Source of the DNA: Spirobacillus cienkowskii
Lineage (GTDB): Bacteria > Bdellovibrionota_B > Oligoflexia > Silvanigrellales > Silvanigrellaceae
Reading direction: 5' to 3'
Length of the DNA stretch: 64,000 nt
NCBI RefSeq assembly: GCF_037081835.1
Contig: NZ_CP146516.1
Location: 387,501 to 451,500 of the forward strand
Below are positions 1 through 9,410 of the stretch, piece by piece. The position numbers and the translations under genes are program-made. Position 1 is the first letter of the stretch. Every line of letters starts with the position of its first letter. The notes below the pieces were generated by a model. It was not told the DNA's origin. It did no database searches and saw nothing but the letters and a program-made list of their open reading frames with translations.

Positions 1-53
1 TACGTGAACCCCTTCTCTCCTAAAAACTGAGAACCTCACGTTCTAGTCTCGAT

Positions 54-170
54 TTGGCTGTGCTGATTGCGGCGGGGAAATACCGGATCCCATTCCGAAC
101 TCCGAAGTCAAGCCCGCCTGCGGCAATGGTACTGCACCCTTAGGTGTGGAAGAGTAGCTCGGTGCAGCCT
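54..170 (+). rRNA. rrf: 5S ribosomal RNA
   Basis: The 5' and 3' ends form a nine-pair helix I (56-64 with 161-169, including G-U pairs). The interior carries the typical 5S core, with the conserved CCGAAC and AAGTCAAGC stretches and a GGTACTGCACC arm. Total length is about 115 nt, normal for a 5S rRNA. A T-rich run at 170-180 follows directly and probably ends the rRNA operon. Bases 1-53 would be the 23S-5S spacer; they hold a short inverted repeat (ACGTGA at 2-7, TCACGT at 36-41), possibly a processing stem. The exact ends are uncertain by 1-3 nt. Confidence 0.93.
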
Positions 171-266
171 TTATTTTTTTATACCTCCTTGATGCAGCCA
201 TTTATAGTAAAACGGTTTATTGAGATCGGTTATACCTTTTTAGTCTTTTTTAATTAAGTACCTTTT

Positions 267-1688
267 ATGAACTTTACCGATACACTATTTATTGAAAACT
301 ATTTAAAACCACTTGCGATATCTGATTTAACAGAAATTCAAAAATTGTGTATAGAGCCTATTTTTCAAGGTAACTCAGTTTTTGGGCTAGCGCCAACAGG
401 ATCAGGAAAAACATTAGCATTTGTATTGCCTTTATTATTAAAAGTTGATGTTTCATCTCGAAATTCACAACTTTTAATTTTGACTCCTACTCGGGAATTA
501 GGACTCCAAATTGCTAAAGTTGCTAACCAAGTTGCAAAGCTTGTTTTGCAAAATGAAGGTAAAAACGTTTTAATTCGGACAGCTTTTGGCGGCACTCCTA
601 TTTCGGCTCAAATTGAGGAAATTGTTAAAAAACCTCATGTAATTATTGCTACACCAGGGAGACTTATTGATTTACTAGAAAGAGAAATTCTTTCTTTAAA
701 AACAATAGGGACTTTAGTGTTAGATGAAGCTGATATATTGGTTAATATGGGTTTTTCAGATCAAGTAGAAGCAATCGTTGAATATTTGCCAAGCGGTATT
801 CAAGTCGCAATGTTTTCTGCTACAAAAAACTCAGAAGTTTCTGACTTAGAAAATTTATTACTCAAAGATTGTAAATATATTTCTGCATCTGTCCAAAATG
901 ATGGTTTGACTAACAATCATAATCAGCTTCAAAATTTAATTCAGCACTTTTATGTAAAAACAGCAGATAAAAAAAGCAAAGAGCAATTATTAAAAGAAAT
1001 TATTTCTAAAGTAATTAATAGCGATAATAATAAGTGTCTTATTTTTTGTCATACAAGAGAAAATGTTCACCAGCTTGCAAGTGTTTTAAAAAAAGATGGT
1101 TTTAATGTTGATGCACTTTCTGGAGAACTTGGACAGGTTTACAGAAATAGTATTTTAAGAAATTTTAAAACCGGTAGTTTAAATATACTTGTCGCTACAA
1201 ATATTGCAGCGAGAGGCATTGATGTTTCTAACTTGCCATATGTGATTCATTTTGATCTTCCTTATACAATTGAGGATTATATTCATCGCTCAGGTAGAAC
1301 TGGACGTGCAGGCAATAATGGCGCAGTTGTTTCTTTTTGCGAAAACAAAAGTTTTAAATTTTATGAAAACTTAATGAAAGAAGCTAAAATTGAGTACTCT
1401 GAATTTAAACAATTTAAAAAAGATCAGAGTTCACAAATAATTTCTCCTAAAAATACTACACATTATTTGAAGGTTTTTATCAACAAGGGAAAAAAAGATA
1501 AAATTCGACCAGGAGATATTGTTGGGGCTTTAATTAATGAGTTTAATTTATTAAAAGGTGATATAGGGAATATATATATATTTGATAGATTTTCTCATGT
1601 TGAAGTAAATCAAGAATATAAAAATATTTTATTAAATAAAAATTTAAAGATAAAAAACCTCCTTGTTAAGATAAAAGAATCTAATTAA
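267..1688 (+). CDS. dbpA: DEAD-box ATP-dependent RNA helicase, DbpA-like
   Basis: A 473-residue RNA helicase with the complete motif series: Q-motif near residues 17-26, Walker A APTGSGKT (42-49), PTRELG, TPGR, DEAD (153-156), SAT (184-186), TNIAARGIDV and HRSGRTGR (340-347). The last 75 residues (KGKKDKIRPGDIVGALINE ... IYIFDRFSHVEV) match the DbpA RNA-binding domain, which in the family docks on 23S rRNA hairpin 92 during 50S assembly. This supports DbpA over CsdA, RhlE or SrmB. The gene lies just downstream of the rRNA operon and converges on the next gene, with one base between the stop codons. The start is the first ATG; the upstream SD is weak. Confidence 0.9.
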   Translation: MNFTDTLFIENYLKPLAISDLTEIQKLCIEPIFQGNSVFGLAPTGSGKTLAFVLPLLLKVDVSSRNSQLLILTPTRELGLQIAKVANQVAKLVLQNEGKNVLIRTAFGGTPISAQIEEIVKKPHVIIATPGRLIDLLEREILSLKTIGTLVLDEADILVNMGFSDQVEAIVEYLPSGIQVAMFSATKNSEVSDLENLLLKDCKYISASVQNDGLTNNHNQLQNLIQHFYVKTADKKSKEQLLKEIISKVINSDNNKCLIFCHTRENVHQLASVLKKDGFNVDALSGELGQVYRNSILRNFKTGSLNILVATNIAARGIDVSNLPYVIHFDLPYTIEDYIHRSGRTGRAGNNGAVVSFCENKSFKFYENLMKEAKIEYSEFKQFKKDQSSQIISPKNTTHYLKVFINKGKKDKIRPGDIVGALINEFNLLKGDIGNIYIFDRFSHVEVNQEYKNILLNKNLKIKNLLVKIKESN

Positions 1689-1689
1689 A

Positions 1690-2970
1690 TTAATTTATTT
1701 TTAAAGTTTTTAAAATTTCCTCGTAATTTTGTTTGCCAATTTCATTATAGTCAATTAAAATATTTTTTAAATAAGTATCATTTTTGAATTCAATAATTGA
1801 TCTATATGTCGGAAAGTAGTTAGGGTTTTTTGTGCCCTGATGTGTAATACAAATCACATTTTTTTTAATTAAATACTCTAAATAAGCGTCAAGTTGTTGG
1901 TTTTCGATGTTGGTATTTTTTTGAATAAAAGTGTATGAAGATGGAAGATTATTTATTTGATACTGATTAAGAATTGTTTTAAATATATTAATGCAATCAA
2001 TGACTCCTTGAATAGGTATGTTTTGTTTTTCATTTTTTATATTATAAAAAAGTATTTTCTGTGAAGATATTGTAAAGGCTGCTCCAGATAAAATAATAAC
2101 CCATATTGCTCTTAGCCAGATAAAAAATAGTAATGCAATGATAGGAACAGATCCGTACATATACATAGGGTTATATGCAAGAGATTTTTTTACAAGAAAA
2201 ATATTAATAAATTGTAAGCATTCAAATAATCCGCAGGCAATAAAAGCACCAATTGCAATAGACGTAAAACTCACTCTTTTACTTGGCATTACGTAGTAAA
2301 TAAATATGAAAAATATCCATTCAAAAAAAATGCCAATTAAACTTCTAAAAGTGTTTGTGCTATAATTAAAGTAAAAAAAAGAATTGCTGAAATTTATTAA
2401 TTTAATAAAATTGTCAGATTTTAATAGTATTATGCTAAAAATAAAAGGAGCAATGGTAATAATTGACCAAGATTTTAAAATTCTTTTAATATACCCTGTA
2501 TTATTGCTAAAACCCATAATATTATCAATAATGTCTTCGATTTTTAAAATAAGTAACATGACTGTAATAAGAAAAGTAACAAAAGATATAATTCCAAGAT
2601 CTCTTAACTTAAGATTTGAAACAATTGTTTGAAGATAAATTGAGATGTCAGGCCCTACATCTGTACCAAAGTGTCGCAATATTAGTGGATTTAATGTTTT
2701 TGTAAATAAATTATTAAATCCATGAAATGAATGAATAAATGTAAATATAACTGCAAGAAAAGGTACAATTGAAAGAATAGAAATGTACGTGAGCAATGCT
2801 GATTTTTCAAGTATCTCACTATGATGTACAGTGTAAAATGACTCTTTGATAATAAGTTCTATTTTTTTAAATATTAGGTTTTTCTTTAAAGCAAAAACAA
2901 TTTCACGTGGTCTAGGTCTTTTTGTTTTCAATTTTAAATGTTTAACGAGATTTTTAAATTTTACTCTCAA
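1690..2970 (-). CDS. YihY/virulence-factor BrkB family inner-membrane protein
   Basis: A 426-residue multipass protein. A basic N-terminus is followed by about six hydrophobic helices, starting with the family-typical SALLTYISILSIVPFLAVIF. The last helix pair follows YNPMYMYGSVPIIALLFFIW. This pattern and length match the YihY/BrkB (formerly UPF0761) family. The C-terminal 100 residues are soluble and may form a winged-helix-like domain. The biochemical role of the family is unsettled; the old RNase BN label came from a misassignment. The gene is reverse-strand, downstream of the DUF455/ATP-grasp gene with a gap of about 30 bases, so the two are probably co-transcribed. Confidence 0.88.
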   Translation of the reverse strand: MRVKFKNLVKHLKLKTKRPRPREIVFALKKNLIFKKIELIIKESFYTVHHSEILEKSALLTYISILSIVPFLAVIFTFIHSFHGFNNLFTKTLNPLILRHFGTDVGPDISIYLQTIVSNLKLRDLGIISFVTFLITVMLLILKIEDIIDNIMGFSNNTGYIKRILKSWSIITIAPFIFSIILLKSDNFIKLINFSNSFFYFNYSTNTFRSLIGIFFEWIFFIFIYYVMPSKRVSFTSIAIGAFIACGLFECLQFINIFLVKKSLAYNPMYMYGSVPIIALLFFIWLRAIWVIILSGAAFTISSQKILFYNIKNEKQNIPIQGVIDCINIFKTILNQYQINNLPSSYTFIQKNTNIENQQLDAYLEYLIKKNVICITHQGTKNPNYFPTYRSIIEFKNDTYLKNILIDYNEIGKQNYEEILKTLKIN

Positions 2971-3002
2971 TTTTTCCTCGATAATTAATAAATTTTAATT
3001 AC

Positions 3003-5177
3003 TTAGTTAATTATCTTAATTCCTGTCGTTGATGTAAAGGTATCAAGTACATTTTTGCCTACAATCAGAGTTGTCAGAACTGATTTTGCAGTGAGCGCTT
3101 CGTTGGTAAATAATATGCCTTCTTTAATAAGAGGAGTATTTGAAGTATTACTATCTAAAATTATTGGGCAGATTTTTTCTATGCACGCTATAAAGTCACT
3201 AATATTTGTGAAATTAGCATTTAGTATATCTGAAATTCTTAGGTGAACCCAAATGGCAAAAGTACCAGTTTGAATACGTTTTGAAATTTCTAGAGCAACA
3301 CGTCCCATTGTAATACGAGGATTGATTTCACACAAAGGTTTAATTCTATATCCATAAGTAGAATTTTTATCTTCGTAAATAAAAGCATCGATGCCAAATG
3401 GACCTTCAAAATTGGTTTGTAAAAGATTAGCACCTACAAAAGTAGAAACTGCTTTAAGAATTTCTTCAATTCCATTCGTGTTATTAAAATTATTATAAAA
3501 GAATTTTTTATAGTTTAAGCTATGGTGAAATTTTTTTGAACCAACGAATGTGCCTTTATACTGACCATTTTGATTTGTTAAAAATTCTGTGGAACCAATA
3601 TTTATAATTTCTTTTAATTCAGTTATTTTAGATTGATAGGAAAGATCTGATACTTTATTAAACCACGGTTCAATGATAAGAGAGTTTTGTTCTTTTAGAA
3701 TTTTTTTAATCCAGTTACTCTCTGATTTAGTCAAATCACAAGATCTAACCTTTTTCATGTTTTGTCCAGAACATCCATATGGTGCTTTAATAACAATAAA
3801 AGAATAATTATTAGCGCTAAAAAAATCAGAAATAATTTTAATTGCTGAATCATAACAAAAAGCAATTTTAGGTAATTGATCCGGAGAAGGAAAGATGTTT
3901 CTAAAATTTTCAAAATGGTTTAATAATTTATTTAGTACCTCTAAAGAGTATATTTTAGAATAAATAATTTTAATATTAATATTAAAAAAATCTTCATTAA
4001 AAATATTATTTTGAAAGTCACTTTTACTAATCATTTTTGGTTTAAATAATTTTAAAAAAGCAATACTTTCTGGACTCCACCCCCAGGGTTTTAGTGAACT
4101 CACGTAGTTATGTAAGAATTTTTTAAGAATAATTTTATTATCTTGTACTAATTGCCATTCGGGTATTGCAAAACCACACGCTTGAATTTTACTTAAAAAA
4201 TCATTTCCAGGAATTCTTTCAACTAAAACAATATCTTCTTTTGAAGCAACAAATTGCATTAGAGAAGAGCAGTCATTTTTAAGGTTTTTAATTGTAGATG
4301 AGGGAGTAAAACCAATATTTTTTCTGGCAATTTCCTTTTCACAATCTGGATTAAAAAAAAGAATACTTGGTGGTCTACCTTTAGAAGTTGAAAATAAGGA
4401 TAACTTTTTAATATAATTATCAGTTAGCCCAGATTTTTTTCTTCCTGCTTCATCAAAAAGTATACCTTTAGCTCGTGCTGGAGTTAGAGGATATTTTAAA
4501 GCATTTGTATAGGCATCCCAATCTGAAACATTAGGGTCTTTCCATTTATGAAACCATGAAACTCCATGTTTGACGTGACCTATCTCTTCTAAATACACTT
4601 GCTCAAGGATCGATGCCGTTATGAGGTCTTCAACTTTTAACATTAAGTTTTTATAAAATAACGAATAATCTAAATTTGCTTGCTCAAAAGTCATACTCAT
4701 TTGAGTTACAAACTCAAAAGGCGATTGAAGTGATGACAGACAATTCCAAAAAAACGAATTAACTGGAATTTCACCAAAACTAACCCCTAATTGGTGCATT
4801 CTTTCTATATATAAAGATAGATGATTTTGTTCCTCTAAAATTGTTTTCGCAATTCCCATTCTAAAAGTTTTTGGTGCATCTGGGAATTTTAATAATACTA
4901 AAGCCATAATTTCCATTGCTAACAGTTCATGATTTGCAAAAAAATGAAGAATATATCCTCTTTGTTCGTTACGATAAATTTGCTCTCTATTGGGAAATTT
5001 AGTTTTTTTTATTGCAGAATCATCTCTAGCCTTGAGTTCAGCTGGCCTACCAGGACTTTTTGGTGCAGTTATTGCCTTGTATTTTTTATTGTCAGTTAAA
5101 TTAATGGGCTTCAAAAGTTTGTCACTGTTAATATTCTGACCAAATAGAATTATTTCTGCAAACTCATTTAATTCCAT
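3003..5177 (-). CDS. DUF455 ferritin-like domain fused to an ATP-grasp domain
   Basis: A 724-residue fusion. Residues about 50-270 are a DUF455 ferritin-like four-helix domain: ELLAMEIMALVLLKFPDAP, then EEQNHLSLYIERM, then EQANLD and EEIGHVKHG supply the Glu/His metal ligands expected of a di-iron site. Residues about 450-700 look like an ATP-grasp ligase: a glycine loop in APYGCSGQNMKK, an acidic EPW strand, and the catalytic signature GPFGIDAFIY ... CEINPRITMGR with the Asp/Glu/Asn ligands. The middle is unassigned. The start at 5177 is preferred because AAGGA lies 9 bases upstream; the longer frame to 5255 adds an unlikely Cys/Ile-rich leader. The substrate is unknown; a peptide-bond or amide-forming role with an oxidative step is inference. 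Confidence 0.8.
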   Translation of the reverse strand: MELNEFAEIILFGQNINSDKLLKPINLTDNKKYKAITAPKSPGRPAELKARDDSAIKKTKFPNREQIYRNEQRGYILHFFANHELLAMEIMALVLLKFPDAPKTFRMGIAKTILEEQNHLSLYIERMHQLGVSFGEIPVNSFFWNCLSSLQSPFEFVTQMSMTFEQANLDYSLFYKNLMLKVEDLITASILEQVYLEEIGHVKHGVSWFHKWKDPNVSDWDAYTNALKYPLTPARAKGILFDEAGRKKSGLTDNYIKKLSLFSTSKGRPPSILFFNPDCEKEIARKNIGFTPSSTIKNLKNDCSSLMQFVASKEDIVLVERIPGNDFLSKIQACGFAIPEWQLVQDNKIILKKFLHNYVSSLKPWGWSPESIAFLKLFKPKMISKSDFQNNIFNEDFFNINIKIIYSKIYSLEVLNKLLNHFENFRNIFPSPDQLPKIAFCYDSAIKIISDFFSANNYSFIVIKAPYGCSGQNMKKVRSCDLTKSESNWIKKILKEQNSLIIEPWFNKVSDLSYQSKITELKEIINIGSTEFLTNQNGQYKGTFVGSKKFHHSLNYKKFFYNNFNNTNGIEEILKAVSTFVGANLLQTNFEGPFGIDAFIYEDKNSTYGYRIKPLCEINPRITMGRVALEISKRIQTGTFAIWVHLRISDILNANFTNISDFIACIEKICPIILDSNTSNTPLIKEGILFTNEALTAKSVLTTLIVGKNVLDTFTSTTGIKIIN

Positions 5178-5342
5178 AAATTTAATCCTTAATACACGGC
5201 AGATATTGCATACGTTGGAAAAGATTGCCGATAGTTTATGCGACATAAAGAACAAACCTGCTCAATATTTTTATGGCAAACTTGAATCAAGATGGCAATA
5301 AAAATTTCACCATAATGATATTTAGTGGTTAAGGAAAATTTT

Positions 5343-6062
5343 ATGGCGGAAAACGAAGAAAAAAAGGCTGATGAAAAAAAAGGTGACGAAAAAGGAAATG
5401 ATAGTCCTACAAAAGGCGATAAGAAAAACAAATTAGTATTGATTGCTGGAATAGCTGGAGTTCTTTTAGTTGCTCTTGGTGTTGGTGGCTTTTTTATAAT
5501 GAAAACCTTAGGTGGTAATAAAAACCATGATGATGTTGCGCAAGAGCAGCATGATCCACATCAAAATGCCGGTAATAAGGATGAAAAAAAAGATGACAAG
5601 AAAAATAGTGAACCTAAAAAAGATGAACCAAAAAAAGATGAGCACAAGAAGGATGAACCTAAGAAAGATGAACCTAAAAAGGACGATCCTAATAAAAAGG
5701 CTGAACCACCTAAAAGTGATCCAAATGCTAAACCAGAAGAACCTAAAGGAACAGCAAATTTTGGTGATACATTCTCGCTTCCTAAAATAGATTTAAATCT
5801 TGGAAATGCAATTGAAAATAGATTTATCAGGATTGCAATTGCAATTGAATATAGAGGTGGCGAAAATCAGGGACTAGAATTAAAAAAGCGAGAAGCTCAA
5901 ATTAAGGATATTGTAATAACTTCAGTAACAAGCAAGACGCGACTTATTTTAATTTCAGAAAATGGAAAAGAAAATTTAAGAAGAGAAATTTTAAATAGAA
6001 TTAATGAAGTTACAGATAGGCCAATTCAAAATGTTTACTTTACTGAATTTTTTGTGGAGTAA
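5343..6062 (+). CDS. fliL: Flagellar basal body-associated protein FliL
   Basis: 239 residues: a short charged cytoplasmic segment, one membrane helix (LVLIAGIAGVLLVALGVGGF), a long Lys/Asp/Glu/Pro linker, and a C-terminal FliL domain (LPKIDLNLGNAIENRFIRIA ... VYFTEFFVE). FliL surrounds the stator and links it to the rotor/MS-ring region. Its place just before fliM is the usual one. The linker is built of imperfect KKDEP repeats and is longer than in most FliL proteins. ATG 5343 is chosen because AAGGA precedes it by 9 bases; the upstream GTG at 5325 has no SD. This is the first gene of the flagellar operon. Confidence 0.9.
   Translation: MAENEEKKADEKKGDEKGNDSPTKGDKKNKLVLIAGIAGVLLVALGVGGFFIMKTLGGNKNHDDVAQEQHDPHQNAGNKDEKKDDKKNSEPKKDEPKKDEHKKDEPKKDEPKKDDPNKKAEPPKSDPNAKPEEPKGTANFGDTFSLPKIDLNLGNAIENRFIRIAIAIEYRGGENQGLELKKREAQIKDIVITSVTSKTRLILISENGKENLRREILNRINEVTDRPIQNVYFTEFFVE
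5577..5735 (+). repeat. Imperfect 15-nt tandem repeats encoding KKDEP units in fliL
   Basis: The DNA is a run of near-repeats of AAAGATGAACCTAAG type, translated as KKDEP/KKDEH/KKDDP units in the FliL periplasmic linker. Units differ at third positions and by single substitutions. The reading frame is kept throughout, so this is a low-complexity spacer rather than an inserted element. Confidence 0.7.
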
Positions 6063-6065
6063 AGC

Positions 6066-7040
6066 ATGGATCAAGTATTAAGTCAAAACGAAGTTGATGC
6101 ACTATTAAATGCTGTATCTGATGGTAGAGTTGAAGGTAGCGACGCACCAAAAGATGCATCAGGTATAGTCCATTATGATTTAGCAAATCAAGATCGAATT
6201 ATTCGTGGACGAATGCCTACTTTGGACATTATTCACGATAGATTTATCAGACTTTTTAGAATTTCATTATCTTCAGCATTAAGAAAAGTTGCAAATATTG
6301 GAGTAAATAGCTCTGGGCCAATTAAGTTTGGAGAATTTATGAATTCTCTGCCACTTCCAAGCTGTTTAAATATTTTAAGATTAGATCCTCTTCGTGGATC
6401 TGCTGTTATGGTAATTGAAAGTAAACTTTTGTATGCATTGGTAGATAGTCTATTTGGTGGTTCTGATGTTCCCTATACAAAAATTGAAGGTAAAGATTTT
6501 ACTCAAATTGAAATTAAAGTAGCAAGAAGAATTGTAATGTCTGCAGTTGATGATCTCGAAAAAGCATGGGCACCTGTTTTTCCATTAAAAATTACTTATT
6601 CTAGAACCGAAATTAATCCACAATTTGTTGCAATAGTTCCTCCTAGTGATGTTGTAATTTCTACAGCATTTGATGTTGAATTAGAAAAAATGAGTGGCTC
6701 TATTAAATTAGTATTTCCGTATTCAACGCTAGAACCAATTAAATCAAAATTAAGTGTTGGATTTCAAAATGAACAATTAGAAGTTGATCATATTTGGATC
6801 AATAGAATTAAAACTCAGTTATTAGGTACCAGTGTGAACTTGATATGTAATATTGGAAGCTGCTGGATTAATTTAAGAGATCTTATGGAGATTTCTAAAG
6901 GTGATGTTTTACTTTTAGATCGTGATGCAGATAAACCATTAGATATTACAGTCGAAGGTATTCATAAATTTCGAGGTATTCCTGGAATTATTCGCGGAAA
7001 TAAAGCAATTAAAATTACAGAAATAATTGGAGATAATTAA
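6066..7040 (+). CDS. fliM: Flagellar motor switch protein FliM
   Basis: 324 residues, normal FliM length. The N-terminus MDQVLSQNEVDALLNAV is the CheY-P binding peptide. The central CheC-like domain carries GGSDVPYTKIEGKDFTQIE, followed by the FliN-like SpoA domain (LMEISKGDVLLLD). FliM builds the C-ring and receives phosphorylated CheY, consistent with a cheY gene at the end of the same operon. The start lies 3 bases after the fliL stop, with GGAG overlapping the fliL end. Confidence 0.96.
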   Translation: MDQVLSQNEVDALLNAVSDGRVEGSDAPKDASGIVHYDLANQDRIIRGRMPTLDIIHDRFIRLFRISLSSALRKVANIGVNSSGPIKFGEFMNSLPLPSCLNILRLDPLRGSAVMVIESKLLYALVDSLFGGSDVPYTKIEGKDFTQIEIKVARRIVMSAVDDLEKAWAPVFPLKITYSRTEINPQFVAIVPPSDVVISTAFDVELEKMSGSIKLVFPYSTLEPIKSKLSVGFQNEQLEVDHIWINRIKTQLLGTSVNLICNIGSCWINLRDLMEISKGDVLLLDRDADKPLDITVEGIHKFRGIPGIIRGNKAIKITEIIGDN

Positions 7041-7041
7041 A

Positions 7042-7470
7042 ATGGCAGACTTAAATGAAGGTTTTCGACCAGAGGATTTTGGTCTTGAAGGAGGAGATGA
7101 AGGCGATGCTGCTGCAGCGAATGCCGCAGCAGAGGCAGATGCTGCAGCAGCTCCACCTCCGTCATTAAAAGATGATGACTCAATGAAGAATATCGATCTT
7201 TCAAGAATGAAAATGGTTTTAGATGTTCCTCTTAAAGTAACGGTAGAGCTTGGAAGGACAAAGCTACTTGTAAATGATTTATTGCAGCTTGGGCAAGGGT
7301 CTGTCATAGAACTCGATAAAATGGCAGGTGAACCAATGGAGATTTTTGTTAATGATAAGCTTGTGGCAATGGGAGAAGTTGTTGTTGTTAACGAAAAATT
7401 TGGTGTTCGGTTAACAGATGTAATGAGCGGTATTGGAATGGATGAATCAAATTCAGGAGATAGCGTTTAG
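7042..7470 (+). CDS. fliN: Flagellar motor switch protein FliN
   Basis: 142 residues. The N-terminal 40 are a low-complexity Asp/Glu/Ala stretch. The C-terminal 85 form the SpoA/FliN domain (LSRMKMVLDVPLKVTVELGR, LLQLGQGSVIELDKMAGEP, VVNEKFGVRLTDV). FliN completes the C-ring and docks FliH at the export gate. ATG 7042 follows the fliM stop by one base and has a GGAG site inside the fliM end; the in-frame ATG 15 bases upstream overlaps fliM and is less likely. Confidence 0.95.
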   Translation: MADLNEGFRPEDFGLEGGDEGDAAAANAAAEADAAAAPPPSLKDDDSMKNIDLSRMKMVLDVPLKVTVELGRTKLLVNDLLQLGQGSVIELDKMAGEPMEIFVNDKLVAMGEVVVVNEKFGVRLTDVMSGIGMDESNSGDSV

Positions 7471-7487
7471 ATAATATGGAGTATTAT

Positions 7488-8543
7488 ATGAAATTTAAAC
7501 GGTCATTTTTTTTATTATTTTATAGCTTAATTCTAACTAATAACTCTTTTGCTGAACAAATTAAAGAGTCTACTGTACCGCCGATTAAGTATCCAGAAAA
7601 AAAATATGATGAATCTCAATTTAGACGAGAGATTATAAATTCATTTTTTAATAATGAAGCCACGGATAAAGATTCAAGTAATATGACAGGAAATCAAAAT
7701 TATTTAAGTAACGAACAAAATAAAAGAATTGATTCTTATAATAATAGTCAAAATAACTTGAATATTAATCTTGAAAAAAGAGAAAGTGCAGATAATTTAG
7801 AAAAATTAATGGAAAAAAATGTCATAAAGAAAAAAGCAGAAATAAAAAAGAAAAATTTAATGGATCTACCAGAAAAAGACTCAACTCGTAGTGATTCAGA
7901 AATTTGGAAAGTAATATTATTATCATTAATATTTATCGGGTTCTTATTTTTATTTGGATTCTTTTTAATTAGATTTAAAAAGCAAGGGTTATTTTCTTTA
8001 AATAAATCAGAAAAAACAATGGAAGTTGTTTCTACCCTTTCAATATCTCCTAAAAGGCAAGTAATTATACTTAGGATTAGAGATCAAGAAATTGCAGTAT
8101 CAAACACAGAGAATGGAATAACATTTTTAACAGAAATTGGTTCATCATCATCTTCTTCTGCTGGAGGAGGTATAAATGAAAAAAGAGCATTACAAATTAG
8201 CGAAAAATATTTTCTTCCTTCTCAGGAAAAAAAAATAATTGAAAAGATAGAACAAAAAAAGGAAAATAGCACGAATGAAAAGAGCTTAGAAAAAAAATCA
8301 GATATATTATTAAAAGCTCTTAAAAGTATAAATGCAAATTCATTAAATCAAAAAAAGAATAAACAGCTAGATATTGATGATAAGGTAGAATTAAAATCTG
8401 AGCCATTTCCAAAGTATTTAGCAAGTCAATTTGAAAATGAAGCAAAAAAAGAAGTAAGAAAGAAAGAGGAAGAAGTTGATAGTGTTGAAAATGTAACTAA
8501 TTTAATAAGAGAAAAACTACGTTCTATGAAACCTTTAAACTAA
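7488..8543 (+). CDS. fliO: FliO-like flagellar export protein with signal peptide
   Basis: 351 residues. A cleavable signal peptide (MKFKRSFFLLFYSLILTNNS, then FAEQ) is followed by a charged periplasmic segment, one membrane helix (VILLSLIFIGFLFLFGFFLI) and a short FliO domain (MEVVSTLSISPKRQVIILRI). A 130-residue Lys/Glu-rich tail follows. FliO helps FliP assemble at the export gate. The assignment rests on the domain and on its place between fliN and fliP. It is longer than the roughly 100-140-residue enterobacterial form because of the periplasmic and C-terminal extensions. ATG 7488 is preferred, with GGAG 8 bases upstream. Confidence 0.8.
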   Translation: MKFKRSFFLLFYSLILTNNSFAEQIKESTVPPIKYPEKKYDESQFRREIINSFFNNEATDKDSSNMTGNQNYLSNEQNKRIDSYNNSQNNLNINLEKRESADNLEKLMEKNVIKKKAEIKKKNLMDLPEKDSTRSDSEIWKVILLSLIFIGFLFLFGFFLIRFKKQGLFSLNKSEKTMEVVSTLSISPKRQVIILRIRDQEIAVSNTENGITFLTEIGSSSSSSAGGGINEKRALQISEKYFLPSQEKKIIEKIEQKKENSTNEKSLEKKSDILLKALKSINANSLNQKKNKQLDIDDKVELKSEPFPKYLASQFENEAKKEVRKKEEEVDSVENVTNLIREKLRSMKPLN

Positions 8544-8566
8544 ATTTTAATTGGCAGGGGATTAAC

Positions 8567-9400
8567 ATGAGATTATTGTTTTTATTCAAGTTAATACTCA
8601 TTTCATTCTTTCTGTCGTTTTCATTATTTGCGCAAGATAATAAAAATAATAATCCAAATAATATGGAAAAAAATTGGCAAGGAGATAATAAATCAGTTCA
8701 AAATAAATTAAACTTAAATGAAAATAAAATGCCAATTTTTTCTATAAATATTGCAAATGGCGAAAATCAAGATGATTATGTTCCTGCAATAAAAGTTCTT
8801 GCAATACTTACATTGTTAACTTTTGGTCCTGCAATATTACTATTAATGAGTTCGTTTACTAGAATTTTAATTGTACTTTCATTCTTGAGACAAGCATTAG
8901 GAACACCAACAATGCCTCCTAATCAAATTATAATTGCAATATCTTTGTTTTTAACTTACTTTGTAATGTCTCCAACTATAACAAAAATATATGATTCGGC
9001 AATTGTTCCTTATATGCAAAAAGATCTTACAACTAAAGAAGCGCTTGAAGTTGGTCAAAAACCACTCCATGAATTTATGATGTCTCAAGTAAAATCTGAT
9101 GATCTTAAACTATTTTATCAAATGAGCAAAATAGAAAAACCAATGACAAAAGATGATGTTCCTATGCGAATATTAGTGCCATCATTTGTTATTAGTGAAT
9201 TAAAAAGTGCTTTTCAAATTGGATTTTTAGTTTATTTACCATTTATTGTAATTGATATGATTGTAAGTAGTGTGCTTATGGCAATGGGTATGATGATGTT
9301 ACCTCCAACTGTAGTGAGTTTGCCGTTAAAGTTAATACTATTTGTTGTTGTCGATGGATGGAATCTATTAGCAGGTTCTTTAATAAAAAGTTTTAATTAG
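8567..9400 (+). CDS. fliP: Flagellar type III export gate protein FliP
   Basis: 277 residues: an N-terminal signal peptide (LILISFFLSFSLFAQ), an Asn/Lys-rich periplasmic spacer, then the FliP core. Conserved stretches include MSSFTRILIVLSFLRQALGT, PPNQIIIAISLFLTYFVMSP, ILVPSFVISELKSAFQIGF and MMMLPPTVVSLPLKLILFV. FliP pentamers form the core of the export gate with FliQ and FliR. GGGG lies about 9 bases before the ATG. Confidence 0.96.
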   Translation: MRLLFLFKLILISFFLSFSLFAQDNKNNNPNNMEKNWQGDNKSVQNKLNLNENKMPIFSINIANGENQDDYVPAIKVLAILTLLTFGPAILLLMSSFTRILIVLSFLRQALGTPTMPPNQIIIAISLFLTYFVMSPTITKIYDSAIVPYMQKDLTTKEALEVGQKPLHEFMMSQVKSDDLKLFYQMSKIEKPMTKDDVPMRILVPSFVISELKSAFQIGFLVYLPFIVIDMIVSSVLMAMGMMMLPPTVVSLPLKLILFVVVDGWNLLAGSLIKSFN

Positions 9401-9410
9401 GGATTAATTT

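Noticed and set aside
5227-5234. GCCGATAG, a near match to a sigma-28 -10 box upstream of fliL
   Set aside because: The bases 15 upstream read GCAT rather than TAAA, so the two-part promoter is not met.
5512-5790. Met/Lys-rich open frame inside fliL
   Set aside because: Shadow frame of the KKDEP linker repeats.
6939-7307. Reverse-strand frame across fliM/fliN
   Set aside because: Low-complexity Ser/Ala shadow of the FliN alanine-rich stretch, with no SD and no recognisable domain.
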